Below, piece after piece: positions 1 through 11,200 of a DNA stretch of 64,000 bases (the stretch's first letter is position 1; every line of letters begins with the position of its first letter). A program made the position numbers and the translations under genes. The notes under the pieces are model-generated. The model made no database searches. It worked only from the letters and a program-made list of their open reading frames with translations, and was not told where the DNA came from. Source of the DNA: Scytonema hofmannii PCC 7110 (lineage in GTDB: Bacteria > Cyanobacteriota > Cyanobacteriia > Cyanobacteriales > Nostocaceae); the NCBI RefSeq assembly GCF_000346485.2, contig NZ_KQ976354.1, positions 5,578,457-5,642,456 on the forward strand. The letters are read 5' to 3'.

Positions 1-204
1 TTACTAATACAAAAATGGCGAGCAAAATCTTCAAGTACTCGGTTAAACAATTCGATGGATGCTGTTGATAAAGTTGCATCTGAAAAAGGAGAAAGCCTGA
101 CAATAGAACATCACTCAACTGGGCATTGGACTGAATGGTTAGTAGAAGATGAAACAGGAATTAGGCACTATCATTGTGTTGGTATTGGTTATGTGAAATT
201 CTAA
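1..204 (+). CDS. C-terminal end of an unidentified protein (partial)
   Basis: An open frame runs from the first base to a TAA at 202-204, giving 67 residues with no start inside the window, so the gene begins upstream. The residues are mixed hydrophilic with a His-rich stretch (HHSTGHWTEW). I do not recognise a family. That it is coding is inferred from the open frame and its ordinary amino-acid composition. Confidence 0.4.
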   Translation, partial: LLIQKWRAKSSSTRLNNSMDAVDKVASEKGESLTIEHHSTGHWTEWLVEDETGIRHYHCVGIGYVKF

Positions 205-651
205 CTATTTTAGAAATTTAACCTATAGCGGATTTCAGGTAAATGTGAGCCACCATTTTTTTAGACATTCTCTTAATTATCTATGGTCTTATTTCATTTA
301 CCTACAAAGCCTTGTGCCGCTCATCTTTTTATTTACACATAATTTTTTATCAAAGGTCAGCGTACAGTATTTTATTTGATTATCAGATTCTTATAAATTA
401 TTAATAACCAACATTCTGAGCAACATTAAATTATCCAGCGTGCTAACTTTCGGTTTCAAAATTCGGTCGGAGAGACGCTAGTTGTCGCAAACAGTTTTTG
501 TGGCGTTGCCCCAACGACTATCTAGTCCCAACGAAATGTTTTATTGGAGCAACGCTGGCAAAAATTGGAAGAATGTAGCAGCGACGACTAGTACATCGCG
601 GCGGAAATAAACCAACCATTTCAAACCGACGAAAGCCTTAATTTATAATAC

Positions 652-679
652 TTTTGACTTTTGACTTTTGACTTTTGAC
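652..679. repeat. STRR heptamer TTTTGAC x4
   Basis: Four perfect head-to-tail copies of TTTTGAC. Heptanucleotide short tandemly repeated sequences are a known feature of filamentous cyanobacterial genomes. Other STRRs in this window have different units (32453, 39687, 63464). Confidence 0.8.
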
Positions 680-909
680 GAACGCGCAGAGGTACTAGCG
701 CTTCCTTGCTTAAAAATTAAGTTTTGTGGTGTCGTATATTTTTTCACTATTTCATCACAGGAGTTTATTGAATGTACGCTGAAATTTGATCCTCTTGGCA
801 AGTTGTAATTTTAGCACAAGCTGCCAGAGTATTTACTACTATGCCCAAAACCTAACTTCATAGAGTTTTTAGTTCATGCTTGAATTATTAAATGCTCCTA
901 ACTATTCAC

Positions 910-930
910 ATTGTAGACACTGTCTACAAT
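910..930. promoter_or_regulatory. perfect 21-bp palindrome, operator-like
   Basis: ATTGTAGACA, a single central C, then TGTCTACAAT: a perfect 10-bp dyad around one base. The length and symmetry are those of a homodimeric repressor operator. No intact gene starts close downstream on either strand, so the regulated gene, if any, may be lost. Its role as an operator is inferred. Confidence 0.35.
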
Positions 931-1035
931 GTAAAATCAACTTGTGGCTGGACTTTCAGCCATTTCAAGAGTTGAGACTATATATAAATCTGCGAACCCA
1001 CATTTGCGAATAATATTCGCGAACAAAATGATTGA

Positions 1036-1437
1036 TTAATCTTGCTTATATTTTTTAGCTTCGTCTATCAAATCAGCTGACCCTTGGAGTAAAGTATCTA
1101 TAGCTCGTTGCAGTCCTTCAATCTTGGCTCGAATAGCGACTTGCTCAACTGCCATTAGGTAAGCTTGACTACCAGCTTTGCCAAGATGTTTATATTTAGT
1201 CAACTTCCCTTTGGTTTTTGTGGGGAAGATGGCGGCGGTTGCTTGTAACTTATAGTATCAGTAAGCTCCGCTTTTCCCTTTAGCTAAGTAGCGCACTATC
1301 CAGCAACCAGGAGGAGCAACTAATCCAGTTGCTTGGAGATCTTTAATTTCTTTTTCTAAACGCTCTATTGCACTAACTAATTGGTCAGTACGTATAGCTA
1401 AATCATTTTGTGAGGAGCCTTTAACATCTGATGGCAT
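1036..1437 (-). pseudogene. conserved cyanobacterial hypothetical gene with one in-frame stop
   Basis: Reading the minus strand from the ATG at 1437 gives 133 codons to a TAA at 1036-1038, broken only by a TGA at 1258-1260. Either side reads as one protein: an N-terminal coiled-coil-like helix, then PPGCWIVRYLAKGKSGAY, the stop, YYKLQATAAIFPTK and a helical C-terminus. A TGG-to-TGA change would explain the stop. I recall similar proteins of unknown function in filamentous cyanobacteria (memory, not checked). It is divergent from, and 6 bases away from, the HigB remnant. Confidence 0.6.
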
Positions 1438-1443
1438 TTACGT

Positions 1444-1566
1444 TCCTTGCGTTTAAATAGCCAGTGGCGTCTAATCGTGACACTGGATGAGGATGAACAG
1501 GGACATTACCTCACAATAATCGATATCGAAGATTACCCTAACCGGAGCAGCAGGGGAGATAGCAAT
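1444..1566 (+). pseudogene. HigB-type toxin, C-terminal remnant
   Basis: The codons ahead of the antitoxin encode LNSQWRLIVTLDEDEQGHYL and then a TIIDIEDYP segment. This resembles the final beta strands of RelE/HigB mRNA interferases, where QWR(L/I) and (E/V)I.DYH are conserved. No N-terminal half is present: the sequence switches at about 1445 to DNA belonging to the divergent pseudogene. The usual stop after the terminal DYH is absent, so the frame reads straight into the antitoxin. The toxin cannot be functional. Confidence 0.55.
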
Positions 1567-1863
1567 ATGAGCCAGAAGCTAACACCAGCGAGAGTATCAA
1601 CACCAGGAAAAATTTTATGTAGAGAATTAGAAGCGCGTGGCTGGACACAGAAAGATTTAGCAGAAATTATGGGTTGTCCAGTTCAGACCATTAACGAAAT
1701 AATCCGAGGAAATAAGCAAATTACACCAGAAACAGCTATCGAACTCTCTCAAGCTTTAGGGACTTCTCCTGAGTTCTGGACAAACCTTGAGACAAAATAT
1801 CGTCTTCACCTAGCGGGAAAAGAAAAAAAGGAGCAAGACATAGCTCGGAAATTGGATTGGTAA
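1567..1863 (+). CDS. higA: HigA-type antitoxin, XRE-family DNA-binding protein
   Basis: 98 residues. A helix-turn-helix spans about residues 25-70 (WTQKDLAEIMGCPVQTINEI), followed by the HigA hallmark TPETAIELSQALGTSPEFW. HigA antitoxins neutralise the HigB endoribonuclease and repress their own operon. The start at 1567 is chosen because it is preceded by GGGGAGAT and matches the normal HigA N-terminus. The frame also stays open upstream to 1447 through the toxin remnant, so a fusion product beginning at a TTG is possible. With the toxin destroyed it is an orphan antitoxin. Confidence 0.85.
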   Translation: MSQKLTPARVSTPGKILCRELEARGWTQKDLAEIMGCPVQTINEIIRGNKQITPETAIELSQALGTSPEFWTNLETKYRLHLAGKEKKEQDIARKLDW

Positions 1864-2076
1864 CTAGGTTAACCTAGTTGGTTAACATAACCATGTATTT
1901 TATCAAAGGAAGCCGTCCTTGAACGCTATTTTCAGTAAAACTACGCTAGTTGTTAGCTCACACAGAGCATAAATTGTGATAGAGACCGAAAGTTATAACT
2001 GCTAATAGGCAGCAACGTTGCCTTGCTGTTGGCTTTTGGAATTACTTACTTCGGTACTACTTGATTACCTACGAGC

Positions 2077-2128
2077 GTAGGGTGGGCAATGCCCACCATT
2101 TGCTGTTGGTGGGCATTGCCCACCCTAC
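2077..2128. repeat. 22-bp perfect inverted repeat (dispersed cyanobacterial hairpin)
   Basis: Arms 2077-2098 and 2107-2128 are perfectly complementary around an 8-base loop. Each arm contains the internal palindrome GGTGGGCAATGCCCACC. The same type of element, with GGGCTAAAGCCC, occurs at 27941-27983. There is no U-run, so it is more likely an extragenic palindromic repeat than a terminator. It lies 120 bp upstream of the giant surface-protein gene. Confidence 0.75.
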
Positions 2129-2247
2129 AAGAATTGGTAATTTTAGAGCGGAAAGGGAGTAACGTTACGTAAACAAATTGATAACACTAACTTTTAGAGT
2201 CAGCAGATACCTGTTTTGACTCAAATTTCTATTGGAATAAAACAACT

Positions 2248-5200
2248 ATGATGAATTCGACAGAGCATACTACCCAAACTTACAAGAAAAATTATACTCA
2301 AAAATCAGTCTTTACAAATCATGACACAGACAATCTAAATATTGTCTTTATAGATACATCGGTGCCAGATTACCAAAGCTTAATATCTGGTGTAAAACCC
2401 GGTTACCAAATTGTTCTCCTAGACCCCACAAAGGATGGAATCACCCAAATTACAGAGTTTTTGCAGGGAGGGATATACCAATCCGTTCACATTGTTTCCC
2501 ATGGTGCAGAAGCTAAGTTACAACTGGGGTTAACCCAACTTAACAACGAAACTCTAGGGCTTTACCGATCGCAGTTGCAGCAATGGGCAAATGCTTTAAC
2601 TGATGCTGCTGATATTTTCCTTTACGGTTGTAACGTCGCATCTGGTGAAATCGGTCAAGCTTTTGTACAGCAACTGGCAGAAATTACGGGGGCTGATGTC
2701 ACTGCTTCTGAAGACGTTACGGGAAACGCCGAACTGGGAGGAGATTGGGATTTAGAAGTTAAAACAGGGGAAATTGAGTCCAATGGTGCTTTTACACGAG
2801 AGGTAAGGAATAGCTACAAGTCAATTTTACCCATGTCCTTCACAAGCTTTGCCGACATATCAGGCTCAGCGCCCTATTCTGTCACGGTGGGTGACTTTAA
2901 CAAAGATGGTAATTCTGATATTGCGGTAGCAAGACAATCCAACAGTGTTCTCGTGCTGTTAGGTGATGGTAGTGGCAACTTTAATACTGTTGACGAGTAT
3001 ACAGTGGGAGCAACTCCCGTTTTCGTGACGACAGGTGACTTTAACAGTGATGGTTACCTGGATTTGGTGACAGCCAACTCTGGATCTAACAATGTTTCTG
3101 TGTTGTTAGGCATTGGTGATGGCAGTTTTGGCACTACCACCAATGTTCTCGTTGGGGCGATTGGAACAAATCCCACTTCTGTTGTGACAGGTGACTTTAA
3201 TGGAGATGGTGCTTCTGACTTGGCTGTAACGACAAACACGAATAAAGTTTCAGTCGTCTTCAGGAAGAGTGACGGTACTTATGGTAATCCTACACTCTAT
3301 GATGTTGGAACAACTCCCAATTCCATTATCGCAGCTGACTTCAACGGCGATGGCAAACTTGACTTAGCAGTCGCAAATTCTGGTTCCAATAATATTGCTA
3401 TATTGTTGGGTAACGGTGGTGGTGTCTTTAGCAATGCCACTTTCTCTGGATTGGGTTCAGGGGTTTTAAATCCCAAGTCTATTGCTGTCAGCGATTTCAA
3501 CGGGGATGGTAAACTTGACCTAGCAGTCGCAAATGGCTCTAACAACGTTTCTGTTCTGTTGGGCAATAATAGTGGTGGTTTTGGAAATGTTATCAATTAT
3601 GGAGTAGACACAAGCCCTTCATCTATTACTGTTGGTGATTTCAATCAGGATGGAAAATCCGACTTAGCAGTTGCAACAGGTTCTAGTTCTGGTAGCATCT
3701 CGCTATTATTAGGTAATGGTAGCGGTGGCTTTAGCAGTACTAATAGCGTGACTGTTGGGTCTAATCCCGTGTCTGTTGTTGCTAATGACTTTAATCAGGA
3801 TGGGAAATCTGACTTAGTTGTTGCCAACTTTGGTTCTGGCAACTTTTCGGTACTGCTGAACGAATCAATTAATAGTGCGCCTATCAATACAGTCCCTAGC
3901 AGTCAAAGTACTAAAGAAGAGACAGCACTGACTTTTAATAACATTTCTATCAATGATGCAGATGCATTGAACAATCCAGTAGAGGTCATATTAACGACTA
4001 GCGCTGGTACTCTCTCTTTAGGAACTACGACAGGGATTAATGTCCAAGGTGATAAAACTGGTACTGTTGTGCTTCTGGGAACGGTGACCAATATCAATGC
4101 TGCTTTAAATGGTCTGAGTTTTACCCCAAATCAAAACTTCAATGGCACTGCTACAATTCAGATTAAGACGAATGACAAAGGTAATACGGGTGCGGATGGA
4201 GCTAAGATCGCTACAAATACTTTTAGTGTCAACGTTACACCTGTTAATGATGCTCCTGTCTTGTTCTCCAACTCTGTTACAGTTTATGCAGAAGCTGATG
4301 CATGGGTAGACTCATCCGATGTTCAAGCAAACTATGGTAGCAGCACGGCTTTGAGTGTAAACAATCAAAGCGACACTCAGTCTGAAGCATATATCCGATT
4401 CAATCTGAGTTCCTTGCCTAACGGTGTGAGTAACGTATTGACTGCTGCAACTTTCCGGGTCACAGGCTCGACTTCTAGCGGTAGCTACACTCACAATCTC
4501 TATCATATTAACAGCGATACTTGGCAAGAAAATTCCATCACTTGGGCAAACAAACCTGTTTACCAACAGATACAGTCTTGGTTGCTACCGTTTAACAACG
4601 GTGGTTCGATTCAATCACAAACTGTAGATGCAACAGCCTCGGTGCAGGCTGAACTTTCGGGTTCGGGTAACAAAAAACTGTCATATGTTATCAATAATTC
4701 TAGCACTTCAGGTCATCTCGTTGATTATTACTCTAGAGAAAGCGGTTCAAGCTTCGTTCCGAGACTGGAACTGTCTTTCTCTCCCATCACCTTAACTGCA
4801 ATAGATGAGGACGATACTCAAAATAGCGGTACTTTGGTTTCTACAATTGTGAATGGTCGCATTTCTGATGCGGATTCAGCAGCACAAAGAGGAATCGCTG
4901 TTATTGGGAGTAATAACAGTAACGGTCAGTGGCAATATTCAATAGATGGCGTAAGTTGGACTAGCTTTAGCACTTCGCTTTCTTCTAGTTCGGCTTTATT
5001 ACTGGCAGCAGATAATAGTACAAAAGTTCGTTTTGTACCTAAACTCAACTTTACTGGCGCGATCGCAAACGGTATTACCTTCCGTGCTTGGGATCGAACA
5101 ACTGGTAGTAATGGCGGTACGGCTGATACTTCTATCAATGGCGGTACAACTGCTTTCAGCATGGATATTGCAACTGCTGACATCAAAGTTAACGCTATCA

Positions 5201-8200
5201 ATGATGCTCCTGTTATTACCGCACCTACAGAATTGACTGCGGAAGAACACCAGCCTTTGGCGATCGATACAAGCAATGGTGCTATTTCTATTAGTGATGT
5301 GGATGCTGGTAACCAAATGGTTGCAGTGACTCTTACTGCTACGAATGGCACTATGAGTTTGAATAGCAATGCGGGATTGCTTACTTTCACCAATGGTGAT
5401 GGTGTTGAAGATGTCAGTATGTCCTTTACTGGGACTCTTAGCAATATTAATGCTGCACTTCTAGGCATGAAGTTTTATGCAACACCTAACACGACGGATG
5501 GTAAAATCGCTATTACTGTGGATGACTTAGGAAAAACTGGCGCAGGAGGAGCAAAAACAAGCGATCGCACTGTCAATATCAAGATTAACCCTGTTAACGA
5601 TGCTCCTGTCAACACAGTCCCTACCACATTACAAACCACCGCAGAAGAAACCGCACTCGTCTTTGGTGAAAATCAAATTCAAATTAGCGATCCTGATGCT
5701 ACAGACAAAACAGTTGAGGTCAAATTAACGGCGGCTAACGGGACTCTGAGCTTAGCAAGTACAACTGAGGTTAACATTACAGGTAACACCACAGGGCAAG
5801 TCACAGTCACCGGGACAATCCCCAAAATTAATACAGTCCTAAACAGCCTCAGTTTCACCCCAGCACTCAACTTTAATGGTGAGACAACAGTTCAAATCAC
5901 CACAAATGATAAGGGGAATACAGGTGCGGGAGGAGAAAAAAGCGACACAGATACCATTAATATTTCTGTCTCACCCGTCAACGACGCACCTGTCATCCTT
6001 TCCAACTCTGTTACAGTTAAGACGGCAATTACAGAAGATGACACCAACAACAACGGTGTTTTAGTCTCTGAAATAACCACTGGTAACGTAAATGACCCAG
6101 ATGCAGGAGCGTTACAAGGCATTGCGATCGTCAAAACCAACAATACCAACGGTCAATGGCAATACTCAACGGATGGAGGCAGTTCTTGGAACGAGTTTGG
6201 TACTGTTTCTACAAGTCAAGCATTATTACTGTCATCCGATCCTAGCACAAAAGTTCGTTTTCTACCCAACGCTAACTTTACAGGCAACATTAGTGACGGT
6301 ATCACCTTCCACGCTTGGGATCAAACCGATGGTTTCAACGGTGGAAAATTTGATGTCTCAGTCAACGGTCTGACCACTCCCTTCAGTTCTACCACAGCCA
6401 CTGCTGCCTTTACAGTCAGCCCCGTGAACGACGATCCTGTCATTAACTCACCAGTGCAATTGACTGCAGATGAAGACACACCTTTGGTTATTGATGCAAG
6501 TAACGGTGTTATCTCCATTGCTGATGTAGATGCAGGTGATAGCAGTTTAGTCAGCGTGACACTCAATGCCATTAATGGCACTCTCAGTTTGAATGGTACT
6601 AAAGAAGGATTAGTCTTCACAAGCAACGGTAGCGATGGTATTGAAGATGCTACCATGACTTTTACTGGTACTATTGCCAACATTAACACTGCACTTCTAG
6701 GGATGAAGTTCCATCCCAATCTCAACTCTGTCCTTGAAGGTAAGATAGATATTACCGTTGATGACAAAGGAAATACAGGCAGTGGAGGGGCAAAAACTGC
6801 TACGAGTAGCGTTATAGTTAAGATTAATCCTGTTAACGATGCTCCCGTCAACACGGTTCCGACTGTACTGCAAACGACAAATGAAGACATGGTACTTGTC
6901 TTCAGTGCAGCAAAGGGCAATCAAATTCAGATTGGCGATTTAGATGCAGAAGAGAACTTAGAGAACAAAGATGTTCAGGTAATGTTAGCTGCAACCAATG
7001 GGACTCTTACATTGGCAAATTTTGATGGCATTACAGCCACAGGGGATAGCACGAGCAGCATTACCCTCACTGGTAGAGTTCCCAACATTAATACTGCCCT
7101 AAACGGGTTGAGTTTCACCCCATTCCAAAACTATAGTGGTGTTGCTGAAATCAAAGTCACCACAAATGACCAAGGCAATACAGGTGCGGGAGGAGCAAAA
7201 ATTGACGAAGATACCATCAAGATTGCTGTTAACCCGTTTAATGATGCACCTGTTCTTGTCTCTGATACTGTCACTGTCTATGCTGAAGCTGATGCATGGG
7301 TGAATTCGTCTTCTCCATCTAAGAACTACGGTAGCGACACAACCTTAAAAGTGAGAGGTGTCCAAAACGGTTCCCAACAAACTTACCTTCGGTTTAACCT
7401 TGCTTCTCTACCCAATGGTCTTGCAAGTGTTCTGAAGACTGCGACTTTTCAAATGAGTGGCAGTAGTTCAGAATTTGGTAATGAGGACTATCACTCAATT
7501 TATTTTGTATCTAATGATACATGGACAGAAAATACCATCGCTTGGAAAGACAAACCAGCTTATCAAACTCAGGCTTTGGGGACATGGGCGATCGCATATA
7601 ATGGTTTTCAACAACACGCTGTCGATGTGAGTTCCCAATTTCTCACAGAACTGTCGGGGGACAAAAAAATATCTTTAGTTGTCAACCACATTGACTTCAA
7701 TAAACCTGGGCTTGTTTACAATTACCAATCCAGAGAAAACCAAACTGATGTTCCCCAATTGACTCTTGCTCTCAATCCGATCTCTGTCGCAGCAATTGAT
7801 GAGGACAACACCAACAACGAGGGGACACTTGTATCTGCCATTATTGCAGGTCGCGTGCTTGACACCGATCCTCAAGCATTGCAAGGAATTGCAGTTCTTG
7901 CGAAAGACAACACAAACGGGAAGTGGCAATATTCTACAGATGGTACCTGGATTGACTTTGGTAATTTATCAGAAAGTGCGGCTCGATTGTTAGCAGCCGA
8001 TGACAAGACGAAAGTTCGCTTTGTCCCAAACACTAACTTTACTGGTGCGATCGCCCAAGGAATTTCCTTCCGAATTTGGGATCGAACCAACGGTAGCAAC
8101 GGCGGAATTAGTGACACAACCAACAATGGTGGTTCAACTTCCTTTAGTTCTGCCATTGCTCATGCTGAGATAAATGTCAAGGCGGTGAACGACACTCCCA

Positions 8201-11200
8201 TCATTAATGTCCCTGCAAAGAAAACAATCAAAGAAGACACAACCCTCGTCTTCGCACAAACTGGTGGTGTCATTTCCATCGGCGATGTCGATTTAGGCGA
8301 TAGTAATCCGCTTGAAGTTGAAGTCACCCTGAAAGTCGTCAATGGCAATGGAATTGTCAGTTTAAACGATACTTCAGGATTGAGCGTTACAAGTGGCAAT
8401 GGGGCAGAAAATATGACCTTGACTGGTACCATTGCTAGCATCAACACTGCACTAGCAAGCATGCAGTTTCTTCCTAAATCCAACTTCTTCGGTACTGAAA
8501 CCGTAGAAATTACTGTCAATGATAAAGGAAATATTGGCAGTGGAGGAGCAAAGACAATAACTAACAGCGTTAGCATTGATGTCCAATCCATTAACGATGC
8601 TCCTGTCAATACCGTACTTAATAAAGAACTGACAACTCTGGAAGACACACCCATTGTCTTTAGTGGTAACAACCTCATCTCTATCAGCGATTTAGATGCA
8701 GGAAATCAACCAGTTCAAGTCACACTCACTGCTACCAATGGCACTCTCACTTTAAGTAGCACGAATCAATTAACATTTTTATATGGCAGTGATGGCATCA
8801 GCGACACTGGTATGGTTTTTGAAGGCACTATCGCCAACATCAACACCGCACTTGCTGGCATGACTTTTAACCCAACTCCCGAAATTTCCGGTGCAGCCAG
8901 CGTAAAAATAACGACTAGTGACTTGGGGAACAGTGGTAGTCCCAACACTCCAGATGCTGATGAAGTTTTGACTGCTACAGACACGATTAACATCAATATC
9001 CAATCTGTTAATGACTCTCCTCTCAATCAAGTCCCTGGAAAATTGACAACAGATGAAGATAAGCCGATAATCTTTAGTAAAGAAAATAACAATCTCATAT
9101 CCATTAGTGATGCCGATGCTGGTTCCAATTCAGTCCAGGTTACTTTAGTAGTGACTAATGGTACCGTCAGTTTAAGTGGTACTACAGGATTATCATTTTT
9201 AAACGGCAATAGTGATGGTCAGAATAATGCCAGCATGACTTTTACTGGCACTCTTGCAGATATTAACACTGCTCTTGCTGGCATGAGCTTTAATCCAACA
9301 CCCAACTACTCCAGTTCCACGCCAGCAACTATAGAAATGACAACCGACGATTTGGGGAATAGTGGTGGTCCCAATGCAACTGACAAAGACACAATTGAGA
9401 TTGCGATTAACTCTTTTAATGACGCTCCCGTGCATACGTTCCCAAACGAAGTCACCACACAGGAGGACACAGCATTCATCTTCAGTGGCGAACAACTCAT
9501 CTCTGTGAGCGATGCAGATGCTGGTTCTAACCAAGTCGAGGTGACACTGACTGCTACGAAAGGAAATCTCAGTTTAAGTGGGACTGCGGGATTATTCATT
9601 ACCACGGGTGATGGTATTAATGATGAAACAATCATCTTTAAAGGGACTCTAGATCATATCAACGCTGCTCTTGCGGGGATGACTTTTAATCCTGCGGCTA
9701 ATGTTTTTGGAGAAGGTGGTGTAACAATTACCACTAATGACTTGGGGAATACAGGTGGTTCTGCTGTTACAGTGACCAACACCGTCAAAATCATTATTGA
9801 ACCAATTAATGAACCTCCTGTTAACTCAGTACCTATAACAGCCCAGTCTACCATCGCAAACACACCGCTTGTCTTCAGTCAAGCCACCAACAATCGCATC
9901 TCTATTAGCGATATCGATGCACTCAACAACCCCGTTAAGGTGACACTCACTGCAACTCATGGCAATCTCAGTTTAAATGCCAACAGCATTACGAAATTAG
10001 ACTTTTCTCAAGGCGCAGGCGATGGCACCAATGATGTTAGCATGACCTTTACAGGTACTATTGATGACATCAACGCTGCACTTGAGGGTATAAAGTTTAA
10101 TCCAGAGGCTGATTTCTCAGGTGCTGGAAAAGTCGAAATTTTGACTAATGATAGGGGTTACACTGGCAAGGAAGGAGAATTTGGAGCTTTAACGGATAAC
10201 GATTTTATTGACATCACTATTACCCCAGTTATCAGTATTACAGCCTTTGATGCCGTAGCGAATGAATTAGGGAGTGAACCCGGTACTTTCCGTATCAGTC
10301 GTACTGGTACAATTGGCAATTTAACAGTGAATTTTGCGATCGACAATGCAAGTACGGCAAGTGTTAATGATTACACGCTTAACTTGAGCGATCAAAACAA
10401 ACTGTCTGTAGAGATTCTTGATGGACAAAGTTTTGTTGATGTCATTCTTACACCGAATGATGATACTTTGCCGGAGGGAGAAGAAAGCTTGCAGTTTAAC
10501 TTAGTTGCAGGTAGCGGTTACGTTCTTGACACAGCTAAGAGCAATGCTCAGATTATCATTGCGGCTAATGACGCCATTACCTACGATATTGCCTCGAATC
10601 TCGCACCTAACAACAGTATCAATGAAGATGACACTGGCGTCAAAACTCTCACCTTCACCGTAACAAGAAGTGGGGGAATTGGGATAGCAAGTCAGGTAAA
10701 CTATGCCCTTCAGGGAACAGCAGAGTTTGGTAGTGATTACAACAACATACAAGTTACGGGTGGAACACCTGCTAAAACTGGAACTCTCAACTTTGCAGTT
10801 GGTGAAACAACCAAAACCATTACAGTCGATGTTCTTGGGGACAAAACATTTGAAGAAACTGAAACTCTTGCTGTTGCTCTGAGCGATCCACATCCGACGG
10901 AAGCGCCAGCTAGTGCTACAATTACTACCAATCTCGCTGTAGTACAAATCACCAACGATGACAGTTTTTCTGGCATTTTTATTGATGATGTCACTGTCAA
11001 TGAAGGAAACACAGCAACATTTAATGTCATCCTCTCTAACCCCAGCTACCAAAAAATTACGGTAGATTACAGCATTGTTGATGAAAGTACCACAGCTAAC
11101 TCTGATTACACGGCGACACCATTGACAGGAACTCTTACCTTCAATCCAGGTGATACGAGTAAAACGATTGGTGTGACAGCATTGGTTGATGGTCAATTTG

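Larger units (their letters stand above)
205..1035. other. non-coding stretch with short repeats and a palindrome
   Basis: No convincing open frame is visible on either strand. It holds a heptamer tandem repeat (652-679), a perfect palindrome (910-930) and a weaker dyad, GCGAAT/ATTCGC with a 3-base centre, at 1006-1020. The stretch 460-610 has a gene-like base composition but stops in all frames, so it may be decayed coding DNA. Confidence 0.5.

Noticed and set aside
4926-5468. Minus-strand open frames inside the giant gene
   Set aside because: Their translations follow the repeat structure of the sense protein and lack start signals; they are antisense shadows.
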